From: an uncultured Bacteroidota bacterium
Lineage (GTDB): Bacteria; Bacteroidota; Bacteroidia; NS11-12g; UBA955
Reading direction: 5' to 3'
NCBI GenBank assembly: GCA_903879775.1
Contig: CAIRMY010000352.1
Coordinates: forward strand, 1 to 26,015
DNA length: 26,015 nt
Below the pieces are notes generated by a model. That model saw nothing but the letters and a program-made list of their open reading frames with translations, had not been told where the DNA came from and did no database searches. Shown here in pieces: positions 17,273 through 23,906 of this stretch (position 1 is its first letter; each line of letters starts with the position of its first letter). The position numbers were made by a program, and so were the translations under genes.

Positions 17273-17902
17273 TACTCCACCCATGGGATCGGGCCTTCTC
17301 AACCTCACTTGATCTACAAATTCCTGTAAATTAAATGCAAATTGGTCGGTGGGATTCATTCTCAAATACACCTCATAATCGTAAACCATTTCAACCCATT
17401 CAGCATCGTTGATGCCTTTATTATGCATTTGTCTCCTAAAAATAGAACCCATTTTCAACCAAGCCTTCGGGTTTTCAGTTTCCACAGAATGACTATTTTG
17501 AATTCGTTGCTGTGCCTTGCGGATGTACTTTTTGTAAAGCATCAAAGCAACATCAGATTTCTCTTGCCTATCGGCACTAATAGCCAAAAACCAATAATTA
17601 CCTTCGGCATTTGAGTCTAAAAGCACCAAACCTCTGAGCATGGTGTCGGCTTCGTAATATTGCTTTTGCATGATAAGGGCATTGCACAACTGCTGACGCA
17701 CCGCAGGAACATCGGTTCTATTGAGTTCATCACGGTAAATATTTTCGGCTAATTTGTATTGCCCTTGAATCATATATCTGTTGGCAAGTGCCATTGGCGG
17801 CAACTCTCCATCGCTTACCCCTACGTCCTTAAAACGATTAGAGTTCTCTTGGCCAAATGCCGCAACTGTCCAAAATCCTAAAATCAGCAATAACTTTTTC
17901 AT
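17252..17902 (-). CDS. Secreted TPR-like repeat protein of unknown function
   Basis: The ATG at 17902 is chosen over one at 17935. It begins a clear signal peptide (MKKLLLILGFWTVAAFGQ), and a -7 promoter box lies between the two. The mature part is helical with degenerate tetratricopeptide-like units: ALANRYMIQGQYKLAENIYRD, LCNALIMQKQYYEADTML and LALISADRQEKSDVALMLYKKYI-like stretches. It ends with a charged region and VLVWDEK. Such repeats usually make a protein-binding scaffold; the partner is unknown. Predicted location is the periplasm, 216 residues. It is divergent from the GIN lipoprotein with 45 bp between start codons. Confidence 0.75.
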   Translation of the reverse strand: MKKLLLILGFWTVAAFGQENSNRFKDVGVSDGELPPMALANRYMIQGQYKLAENIYRDELNRTDVPAVRQQLCNALIMQKQYYEADTMLRGLVLLDSNAEGNYWFLAISADRQEKSDVALMLYKKYIRKAQQRIQNSHSVETENPKAWLKMGSIFRRQMHNKGINDAEWVEMVYDYEVYLRMNPTDQFAFNLQEFVDQVRLRRPDPMGGVLVWDEK

Positions 17903-17912
17903 GCGAATACAA

Positions 17913-17920
17913 CAAAAGTA
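17913..17920 (-). promoter_or_regulatory. -7 box of the TPR-like gene
   Basis: The minus strand reads TACTTTTG, a full TAnnTTTG match ending 11 bases before the ATG. The nearest upstream TTG is at a 23-bp spacing, longer than usual. It fixes the start at 17902 rather than 17935. Confidence 0.45.
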
Positions 17921-17947
17921 AAATTCTTTCATCAACTTTGCATCAAC

Positions 17948-18682
17948 ATGTTTCGGGCACTGTCCATAATATCGCTCTTTTGTTTTGCACTTTTCGCGGG
18001 GTGTTCAAACATCGATGATTTTAACAAGGATGCTGGGTCCCCCCAAAAAATTGAACGCATTTTAGACCACTTTCATCAAATTTCTGTGGGCGAAAAGTTT
18101 TATGTGAGTCTTAAAAACGATACAAATCTGCCCGAAACCATTGAAATAAATTACTTTGAAAACTTGAATGCCAAAATCTCAACAAGCATCGAAAACGGCA
18201 TCTTAACCATCAAAGATTTGAACGCTTATAATTGGACAAGAGACCTGAATGTTCGGCCTAAAATTACCATTAACGTACACAAATTAAATCACTTAGACCT
18301 TCAAGGCGCTTGCGAATTGAATTGTATCGATACCATTTTTACCAATCAGTTGACCATCAATATGCATTCGGTAAAACCTGCCAAAATAAAGGTCGACTGC
18401 GGAAATTTATACGGTGGAAGCAACAATTTGGCTCCTATTTTTTTTGAGGGACGTGGAACGATCTTCTCCTGGAGTTGTGAGCAAGGATCATGGATTGACG
18501 CTTCGAAACTCAAATGCGACGATGCCTACATCCGTCATTTCACCAAGCAAGACATTTATATTTCGCCAGAAAAAGTACTTGAAGTTTTCATTTACAATTC
18601 CGGCAATGTTTATTACAAGCCATTTACATTCAACAAGTTCACTGTGAAAGAACTCGGCAGTGGCAAAGCCATTTTGTACTAA
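17948..18682 (+). CDS. GIN-domain (DUF2807) lipoprotein
   Basis: This 244-residue protein has a lipoprotein signal peptide (MFRALSIISLFCFALFAGC, lipid-carrying Cys at 19). The body is a right-handed beta-type fold: FHQISVGEKFYVSL, IENGILTIKDLN, ITINVHKLNHLDLQGACEL, LTINMHSVKPAKI and KVLEVFIYNSGNVYY. This is the pattern of the DUF2807 'head GIN' putative adhesin family, common in Bacteroidota envelopes. Function is unproven. It is followed 15 bp later by the rhomboid gene on the same strand, so the two probably share a transcript. A near-consensus -7 box (CAACTTTG, 17933-17940) sits 8 bases before the ATG. Confidence 0.85.
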   Translation: MFRALSIISLFCFALFAGCSNIDDFNKDAGSPQKIERILDHFHQISVGEKFYVSLKNDTNLPETIEINYFENLNAKISTSIENGILTIKDLNAYNWTRDLNVRPKITINVHKLNHLDLQGACELNCIDTIFTNQLTINMHSVKPAKIKVDCGNLYGGSNNLAPIFFEGRGTIFSWSCEQGSWIDASKLKCDDAYIRHFTKQDIYISPEKVLEVFIYNSGNVYYKPFTFNKFTVKELGSGKAILY

Positions 18683-18697
18683 AACAATCCTCTAAAA

Positions 18698-19384
18698 ATG
18701 AACCAAATACACATTGAATTTCCTGCCACTTATGGCATCATTGCATTGCTCATACTTGTGTTTTTTGGAAGCATGGGGAACGAAAATCTCACCGATAAAC
18801 TCATTTTTAGCAGCGAAAGAATTCGCAAAAACCATGAATATTACCGGATTTTTTCTGTGGGATTGGTTCACGCGGGGTTCATTCATTTAGGCATGAATTT
18901 GTTGGGATTGTACTTTTTTGGTCCCATCATTGAAGACGTTTTAGGCACATGGCTGATGCTTTCAATCTTCATTTTGTCGGTTGCTGGAGGTTCGCTTTTG
19001 TCGCTCTTACTCCGCAGAAAAGTGGCTAATTATCAAGCAATTGGTGCTTCTGGCGGCGTGAGCGGCGTATTGATGTCGGCCATGCTTTGGTATCCACAAA
19101 TGAAAATTGGATTGTTGTTATTGCCGGTGATGATACCTGCATGGATTTTCGGAATCATTTTCAGCTTAGGGTCTATTGTATTGACGCAAACGCCTGACAG
19201 AAATCGCATTTCTCATGAGGGACATTTGGGCGGAATGTTATTTGGCGGTTTAATTGGGTATTTCACAATTCCAATGGAGATTTTGCAAAGTTCTCAGCAA
19301 GTGCTATTTTACTTTGGGGTAATGCCCATTGCATTGTTTGGGTTGTTACAGTGGATGTTACCGGGGTGGTTTTATCGGAAGTAA
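18698..19384 (+). CDS. Rhomboid-family intramembrane serine protease
   Basis: This 228-residue inner-membrane protein has six or more helices. The catalytic dyad is present: S118 in IGASGGVSG and H176 in ISHEGHLGGMLFGGLIG. The HxxxN oxyanion motif is there too (H63, N67; FIHLGMNLLGLYFFG). Such proteases cut single-pass membrane proteins within or near the bilayer. The natural substrate is unknown. It is probably co-transcribed with the GIN lipoprotein upstream. The stop codon is the first element of a short phased repeat leading to the tRNA-Leu gene. Confidence 0.93.
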   Translation: MNQIHIEFPATYGIIALLILVFFGSMGNENLTDKLIFSSERIRKNHEYYRIFSVGLVHAGFIHLGMNLLGLYFFGPIIEDVLGTWLMLSIFILSVAGGSLLSLLLRRKVANYQAIGASGGVSGVLMSAMLWYPQMKIGLLLLPVMIPAWIFGIIFSLGSIVLTQTPDRNRISHEGHLGGMLFGGLIGYFTIPMEILQSSQQVLFYFGVMPIALFGLLQWMLPGWFYRK

Positions 19385-19426
19385 ACCAATATAAACCTTT
19401 ATAAACCTCATAAACTTATATAAACC
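19382..19426 (+). repeat. Five TAAACC-type repeats at about 10-bp spacing
   Basis: TAAACC or TAAACT occurs at 19382, 19392, 19402, 19411 and 19421, a spacing close to one helical turn, starting at the rhomboid stop codon. It directly precedes the tRNA-Leu promoter. It may be a bent-DNA or factor-binding upstream element, or a chance low-complexity tract. Confidence 0.5.
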
Positions 19427-19442
19427 TTCTTATCTTTTTTAT

Positions 19443-19450
19443 TATATTTG
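19443..19450 (+). promoter_or_regulatory. -7 box of tRNA-Leu
   Basis: TATATTTG matches TAnnTTTG exactly and ends 11 bases before the mature tRNA 5' end. No clear -33 TTG is seen; the phased TAAACC repeats occupy that position. Confidence 0.5.
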
Positions 19451-19460
19451 CAGTAAAATT

Positions 19461-19544
19461 GCCCAGTTGGTGAAATTGGTAGACACGCCATCTTGAGGGG
19501 GTGGAGTTCGAAAGAATGTGCTGGTTCGAATCCAGTACTGGGCA
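19461..19544 (+). tRNA. tRNA-Leu(GAG)
   Basis: The 84-nt cloverleaf has acceptor GCCCAGT paired with ACTGGGC and discriminator A. The anticodon stem is CCATC/GGTGG, with loop TTGAGGG giving anticodon GAG (19495-19497). A long class II variable arm (AGTTCGAAAGAATGT) is present, as expected for leucine. The T arm is GCTGG-TTCGAAT-CCAGT. The 3' CCA is not encoded. Confidence 0.95.
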
Positions 19545-19548
19545 CAAA

Positions 19549-19578
19549 AAAAAGAGGTTGCAAAAGCAACCTCTTTTT
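19549..19578 (+). terminator. Terminator of tRNA-Leu
   Basis: A 13-bp stem (AAAAAGAGGTTGC 19549-19561 with GCAACCTCTTTTT 19566-19578) with an AAAA loop and a T run starts 5 bases after the tRNA. Confidence 0.9.
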
Positions 19579-19748
19579 GGTTTCGGGTATTTGGGGTTTA
19601 TTCTAATTAATTCTTTTTTGTTAATGTACAACTGATTCCATCCGCTTAAGAATACAAAAATGTATCTATAGTTGTGTAGGATGAACTCAAAAAGCCATTG
19701 ATGGTTGCCGCGGTGATTCGAATATCATCATTAGATTATTTATTTAAA

Positions 19749-20432
19749 TTATTTTAATCGAATGCCCAATGAAAGCATAATATTTTGGGTCACCATATTC
19801 TGAGAAAAGGTAGTTGTCGCAGTTGGATAATTGTATTGATCGTAAGTAATTTGACTAAACGATGGTTTAGCAAAAAGAAAATCGTAATGACATTGAATTC
19901 TTAATTTTTGGTAATCCCAACCAACATCAAATCCAGCAATTCCACAAACAGTTTTTGCATTTGCTGATTTGCTTGTGGCAATTGGAGTGTAACCAGACAA
20001 AACTTGAATCTCCGGGGTATAAGCATCTAGAAATCCTATACCAATTTTGGGATGAACAAACGTATTGTCTTTGGTTTTGTATTCATAAATTAAACCAACC
20101 AATGTCCCTAATAAAACCCAATCATCAGATTTTACATAATAATTCGAACCAGGGGGAACAACCATTCTCGTTACGTCATAATCCAAAAGATTTGATTGAT
20201 AATTAAACGAAGAAAAAACTCCAAAATGATTGCTATAAAATCCTTTGGCTTGAATATTAAAACTAGTTCCAGGGACAGCAGCTCCCGATGTTGCTTTATT
20301 GACATCTCTTGAACCAAATTCACCCAATGGCGAAGATGCCCCAAATCCAATAGACAAGCTATTTCTATAATCTTGTGCTAGTAATAAATTAATCGTAAAA
20401 ATTGCAATTAAAGTGAATAATAGTTTCTTCAT
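19749..20432 (-). CDS. Outer-membrane beta-barrel protein
   Basis: This 227-residue protein has a signal peptide (MKKLLFTLIAIFTINLLLAQ). Alternating polar/hydrophobic strands follow: SLSIGFGASSPLGEFG, FNIQAKGFYSNHFGVFSSFNY, VLLGTLVGLIYEYK, VHPKIGIGFLDAY, AGFDVGWDYQKLRIQCHYDF and a final MLSLGIRLK strand. This resembles the porin-like OMP_b-brl families of Bacteroidota. The function is not known. It is monocistronic: the tRNA terminator region lies downstream, and the XRE gene diverges upstream across 195 bp. Confidence 0.8.
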   Translation of the reverse strand: MKKLLFTLIAIFTINLLLAQDYRNSLSIGFGASSPLGEFGSRDVNKATSGAAVPGTSFNIQAKGFYSNHFGVFSSFNYQSNLLDYDVTRMVVPPGSNYYVKSDDWVLLGTLVGLIYEYKTKDNTFVHPKIGIGFLDAYTPEIQVLSGYTPIATSKSANAKTVCGIAGFDVGWDYQKLRIQCHYDFLFAKPSFSQITYDQYNYPTATTTFSQNMVTQNIMLSLGIRLK

Positions 20433-20575
20433 GATTTCACGTGTTTTCCTAAGGTTGCAATCTGTTTTTATATGAGTTTAGGTGGTCAATCAGTTTGAAT
20501 TGATCTGTAAAATCGCTGATTTTCAATTATGCTCATTTCTAGGTTCAAAATTAACCCAACCAAAAAAATTCATAG

Positions 20576-20611
20576 TTTGTAAAATGTTCCTATTAGTGTG
20601 TATCTTTACAC
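20576..20611 (+). promoter_or_regulatory. Promoter of the XRE regulator with overlapping operator-like inverted repeat
   Basis: A -33 TTTG (20576-20579), 21 bp and -7 TATCTTTA (20601-20608, one mismatch to TAnnTTTG) are followed by the ATG at 20628. The inverted repeat GTGTA-TCTT-TACAC (20598-20611) covers the -7 box. Helix-turn-helix proteins of this size often repress their own gene, so autoregulation is the likely reading. Confidence 0.5.
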
Positions 20612-20627
20612 TTTTAATACTATTTTG

Positions 20628-21017
20628 ATGGATACGTCGCAGAAATACCAGAAAATTGGAGATAACCTTCGAAAAATTCGAGAAATTAAAGGTATCAAAC
20701 AAGAATCTGTTGCCAAACAATTAGGACTTACAACCAACGGTTATGGTAAAATTGAACGCGGTGAAACATCCCTCAATATCAAAAGATTAGAAGAAATTGC
20801 AGAAATTCTTGGTGTGAATGCACTCGATATCATGCAGTTCGATGAAAATATCGTTTTCAATATCAATACAATGTCTAACTCAGCGCCAAATGGCAATGTC
20901 AATAATTATAGTTTAAATAAAGAGGAACGACAGTTTCTTGCCGATCAAATTAAATCACTAAATGAACTCGTCGAGAAACAAAATAACATCATCGATATCC
21001 TCATGAAAAAACTTTAA
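20628..21017 (+). CDS. XRE-family helix-turn-helix transcriptional regulator
   Basis: This 129-residue protein has an N-terminal HTH domain (about residues 7-66): IGDNLRKIREIKGIKQESVAKQLGLTTNGYGKIERGETSLNIKRLEEIAEILGV. The C-terminal segment (LNKEERQFLADQIKSLNELVEKQNNIIDILMKKL) is a likely coiled coil for dimerisation. The ATG at 20628 is used; a GTG at 20598 is in frame but lies upstream of the likely transcription start. The targets are unknown, except probably its own promoter. It stands between the OMP gene and queA, and there is no toxin gene or phage gene next to it. Confidence 0.88.
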   Translation: MDTSQKYQKIGDNLRKIREIKGIKQESVAKQLGLTTNGYGKIERGETSLNIKRLEEIAEILGVNALDIMQFDENIVFNINTMSNSAPNGNVNNYSLNKEERQFLADQIKSLNELVEKQNNIIDILMKKL

Positions 21018-21206
21018 TTTACAATTTCGCAAAACTGCAAATTCTTATTTCATTCGTTGCATTTTTCGCAATGACATTCTCAACGGCTTGCCTCAATTTT
21101 GTATAAAATTTAAGCCTATAAAAAAACCAAACTTCCTAAAACCACAATCGCCTTGGATTTACCATAGGTGTGTCACTGAATGCTTTTTAAAGCATTGAGA
21201 TATAAC

Positions 21207-21234
21207 AAAAAAGGAGGCTTTCAGGCCTCCTTTT
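21207..21234. terminator. Bidirectional terminator between the XRE gene and queA
   Basis: Stem AAAAGGAGGC (21209-21218) pairs with GCCTCCTTTT (21225-21234), loop TTTCAG. An A tract on one side and a T tract on the other allow it to serve queA (minus) and the XRE gene (plus). A weaker hairpin, AATGCTT/AAGCATT, lies at 21179-21196. Confidence 0.85.
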
Positions 21235-21256
21235 CTTTGATATGATTTGAAAATAA

Positions 21257-22303
21257 TTATAAAATCAACATGGCATCACCATAGCATAAGAAACGGTATT
21301 TTTCTTTAATGGCTTCTTGGTAAACCTCAGCCATAAATGCATGGTCTGTGTAGGCACAAGCCATCATGTATAAGGGAGATTCTGGTTGATGTAAATTTGT
21401 AATGAATGCATTTGCGATGTTAAATTCATGAGGAGGGAACAAAAATTTGTCGGTCCATCCTTCACTAGGATTCAATGTTTTCATAGAACTCACACTCGTT
21501 TCCATAACACGCATTACACTGCCACCAACTGCCACCACACGGTGCTTATTGGTAATTGCATTGTTTACAGTATCACAAGTATCTTGGGTAATCTTGTAAT
21601 ACTCGCTATCCATTTTATGTTTGGTTAAATCCTCAACCTCAACTTCTCTGAAAGCACCCAAACCTAAATGCAATGTAACCTCAGCGAAGTTCACCCCTTT
21701 AATGTCTAAACGCATCAACAATTCACGGGTTAAATGCAACTGAGCAGCAGGAGCTGCAACCGCACCTACGTGCTTCGCAAACAACGACTGATACCAAAGC
21801 TCATCTTCTTCTTTTACAGAACGGGTGATATATTTAGGAATTGGAGTTTCACCAAGTTTCTTAATCACTTTATCAAAGGCCTCATCGTCGCCATCAAATA
21901 AGAAACGGATGGTTCTACCTCTGCTGGTGGTGTTGTCTACCACTTCAGCAACCAGATCGTCGTCGCCGAAATATAATTTGTTACCAACCCTAATTTTACG
22001 GGCAGGATCAACGAGAACATCCCACAAACGCAATTCATGGTTTAATTCACGCAACAAGAAAACTTCGATTTGTGCGCCGGTCTTTTCTTTTTGTCCGTAC
22101 ATTCTCGCAGTAAACACTTTTGTATTGTTTACTACAAACACATCCCCTTCGTCGAAAATGTCAAGAATATCGTGAAATCTACGATGTTCTATTCTTCTTT
22201 CTTTGCTGTGAACAACCAGCAAGCGACTATCGTGGCGGGTTTTTAACGGTTCCTGTGCTATAAGCTCTTCAGGCAACTCAAATTTAAACTGAGATAATTT
22301 CAT
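21257..22303 (-). CDS. queA: S-adenosylmethionine:tRNA ribosyltransferase-isomerase (QueA family, with altered signature residues)
   Basis: QueA moves the ribosyl part of SAM onto preQ1 in tRNA to give epoxyqueuosine. This protein is full length (348 aa) and aligns from the start (LSQFKFELPEELIAQEP, VFVVNNTKVFTARMYG, VLVDPARKIRVGNKL) to the end (AIKEKYRFLCYGDAMLIL). KHKMDSEYY and GLGAFREVEVEDLT are well kept. Several normally fixed motifs differ: the PTAGLHF block reads PAAQLHLT (185-192), the GTT/S-type block reads GGSVMRVMET (260-269), the final motif reads LHQPESPLYMM (304-314), and Pro in VxPAR is Thr. It has its own promoter and terminator. Activity should be taken as probable, not certain. 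Confidence 0.9.
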   Translation of the reverse strand: MKLSQFKFELPEELIAQEPLKTRHDSRLLVVHSKERRIEHRRFHDILDIFDEGDVFVVNNTKVFTARMYGQKEKTGAQIEVFLLRELNHELRLWDVLVDPARKIRVGNKLYFGDDDLVAEVVDNTTSRGRTIRFLFDGDDEAFDKVIKKLGETPIPKYITRSVKEEDELWYQSLFAKHVGAVAAPAAQLHLTRELLMRLDIKGVNFAEVTLHLGLGAFREVEVEDLTKHKMDSEYYKITQDTCDTVNNAITNKHRVVAVGGSVMRVMETSVSSMKTLNPSEGWTDKFLFPPHEFNIANAFITNLHQPESPLYMMACAYTDHAFMAEVYQEAIKEKYRFLCYGDAMLIL

Positions 22304-22332
22304 ACGAACGTAATTCCCCTAAATTGGGGACA

Positions 22333-22363
22333 CAAAGATAATTCATTTATGACCGCTTGTCAA
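22333..22363 (-). promoter_or_regulatory. queA promoter
   Basis: On the minus strand, -33 TTG (22361-22363), 20-bp spacer, -7 TATCTTTG (22333-22340), ATG 30 bases on. The inverted repeat TCCCC/GGGGA (22315-22330) falls at the likely transcription start and leader. The -33 element abuts that of the divergent hbd promoter. Confidence 0.65.
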
Positions 22364-22386
22364 CACACAATTTCTTTCTAAATTTG
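22357..22386 (+). promoter_or_regulatory. hbd promoter, leaderless geometry
   Basis: -33 TTG (22357-22359), 19-bp spacer and -7 TAAATTTG (22379-22386), with the ATG only 7 bases further on. The in-frame TTG at 22357 is part of the promoter, not a start codon. Confidence 0.65.
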
Positions 22387-22392
22387 CACCCA

Positions 22393-23280
22393 ATGAAACA
22401 AATTGCAGTTATTGGTGGTGGAACAATGGGAAATGGCATTGTACACGTGTTTGCTCAAAACGGTTATGCCGTGAATTTGATTGATGTTAAACAAGATATG
22501 CTCGACAAAGCAATCAGCACGATCACAAAAAATATGGATCGTCAAATTGCCAAAGGTACCTTAACAGAAGACGATAAAAATGCTGCTTTAGGCAACATTA
22601 AATGCTATACCCTTCTTGCCGATGGTGTTGCCAATGCCGATTTAGTGATTGAAGCTGCCACCGAAAACGTTGAAATTAAATTAAATATTTTCAAACAACT
22701 CGACGCACTTACACCTGCTCATTGCGTTTTAGCAAGCAATACTTCCTCTATTTCTATCACTAAAATTGCTTCTGTAACATCTCGCCCTACCAAAGTCATT
22801 GGTATGCACTTCATGAACCCTGTTCCAGTGATGAAATTAGTTGAAGTGATTGAAGGATTTAAAACCGACAAATCGGTGACCAACAATATCATTGAACTTT
22901 CTAAGAATTTAGGGAAAGTGCCTGCGTTAACCCAAGATTATCCTGGATTTATTGCAAACAGAGTGCTAATGCCAATGATCAATGAAGCCATTTGCAGCCT
23001 TCACGAAGGTGTTGCTGGCGTTTCAGAAATTGACACCATCATGAAATTGGGTATGGCTCACCCAATGGGACCATTGCAACTTGCAGATTTCATTGGACTT
23101 GACGTGTGTCTTGCAATTTTGAATGTGCTTCACGACGGTTTTGGCAACCCTAAATACGCCCCTTCTCCATTGCTCATCAATATGGTTACCTCTGGCGATT
23201 TGGGTGTAAAAAGTGGCCGTGGATTCTACGACTACAGTCACGGAACCAAAGACTTAGTGGTTGCGCCTAACTTTGCATAA
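22393..23280 (+). CDS. 3-hydroxybutyryl-CoA dehydrogenase
   Basis: A cytoplasmic NAD(P)-dependent oxidoreductase that interconverts 3-hydroxyacyl-CoA and acetoacetyl-CoA in fatty acid or butyrate-type metabolism. It has 295 residues. The Rossmann motif IGGGTMGNG is at 7-15. The catalytic residues have the spacing of the family: S118 (ASNTSS), H139 (GMHFMNPVP), E151 (KLVEVIEG) and N189 (FIANR). It is the short, single-domain-pair form, without a hydratase fusion. The start is the ATG at 22393; promoter position rules out upstream starts. Family genes are called hbd, paaH or fadB2, and which physiological pathway applies is unclear since no other fatty-acid genes are nearby. Confidence 0.95.
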   Translation: MKQIAVIGGGTMGNGIVHVFAQNGYAVNLIDVKQDMLDKAISTITKNMDRQIAKGTLTEDDKNAALGNIKCYTLLADGVANADLVIEAATENVEIKLNIFKQLDALTPAHCVLASNTSSISITKIASVTSRPTKVIGMHFMNPVPVMKLVEVIEGFKTDKSVTNNIIELSKNLGKVPALTQDYPGFIANRVLMPMINEAICSLHEGVAGVSEIDTIMKLGMAHPMGPLQLADFIGLDVCLAILNVLHDGFGNPKYAPSPLLINMVTSGDLGVKSGRGFYDYSHGTKDLVVAPNFA

Positions 23281-23320
23281 GATACAAATTGCCAAACTCA
23301 TCTGTTTTTTATACCTAAAA

Positions 23321-23328
23321 TACCTTTG
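23321..23328 (+). promoter_or_regulatory. -7 box of the maf gene, leaderless geometry
   Basis: TACCTTTG is a full TAnnTTTG match, 9 bases before the ATG at 23337. No TTG stands at the normal -33 distance. If this is the promoter, the in-frame GTG at 23328 cannot be the start. Confidence 0.45.
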
Positions 23329-23336
23329 TGGTAATT

Positions 23337-23906
23337 ATGCAATTTCCTAAAATTCTACTCGCTTCTAAATCTCCAAGAAGACAAGAAATTCTTTCGATGT
23401 GTCATTTCGATTTCGAAGTTGTTTCTATTGACGCGGAAGAAAACTATCCCTCCGAATTAAAAAACAATGAAGTGTGCGAATATTTGGCTTTGCATAAGGC
23501 TCAACATTACACCCAACCCCTAGAAAATAAAATTTTGGTCACCGCCGACACCATTGTGTGCATCGATCATTTGGTCTTGAATAAACCAGAAAATCACGAC
23601 CACGCATTTGAAATGCTCAGTTTGTTAAGCGGCAAAAAACATACCGTTTACACGGGTGTTTGCATTAAAAATGATGAAAAAACGCATGTGTTTTCTGATG
23701 CAACGGAAGTCGAATTTTACGACTTAACCCCAGACGAAATAAACGCCTATATACAAAACTGCCAGCCTTTTGATAAAGCTGGCAGTTATGGCATTCAAGA
23801 CTGGATGGGTTACTTGGGCGTTAAAGGCATCAACGGATGTTATTTTAACGTCATGGGATTCCCATCGGGCCGTTTCTATAGAGAATTAACTTCTTTCTTG
23901 AAATAA
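23337..23906 (+). CDS. maf: Maf-family nucleoside triphosphate pyrophosphatase
   Basis: Maf proteins hydrolyse dTTP/UTP or modified nucleotides to the monophosphate. The 189 residues carry the N-terminal signature KILLASKSPRRQEIL, the catalytic aspartate D71 in LVTADTIV, and DKAGSYGIQDWMG, which fits the YhdE (dTTP/UTP) rather than the YceF group. GCYFNVMGFP closes the fold. The stop codon directly abuts the stop of the convergent S8 protease gene (TAATTA across 23904-23909), so the two 3' ends must overlap in the mRNAs. A small GC hairpin inside the gene (23761-23782) has no T run. Confidence 0.95.
   Translation: MQFPKILLASKSPRRQEILSMCHFDFEVVSIDAEENYPSELKNNEVCEYLALHKAQHYTQPLENKILVTADTIVCIDHLVLNKPENHDHAFEMLSLLSGKKHTVYTGVCIKNDEKTHVFSDATEVEFYDLTPDEINAYIQNCQPFDKAGSYGIQDWMGYLGVKGINGCYFNVMGFPSGRFYRELTSFLK

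Noticed and set aside
19416..19631. A 71-codon minus-strand open frame over the tRNA-Leu region
   Set aside because: It is the antisense of the tRNA and its terminator (CPVLDSNQHILSN is the usual translated anti-tRNA string). There is no promoter and no family resemblance.
20628..21017. XRE gene as an antitoxin or phage repressor
   Set aside because: No toxin-like or phage-like gene lies next to it. Its neighbours are an outer-membrane protein gene and queA, each with its own signals.
22304..22330. preQ1 riboswitch upstream of queA
   Set aside because: The likely leader is under 30 bases and has only a short TCCCC/GGGGA repeat, too little for a preQ1 aptamer. QueA acts after preQ1 insertion.
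23761..23782. GCCAGC/GCTGGC hairpin near the end of maf
   Set aside because: It is within coding sequence (NCQPFDKAGS), has no T run, and is placed where it would stop the gene before its own end.
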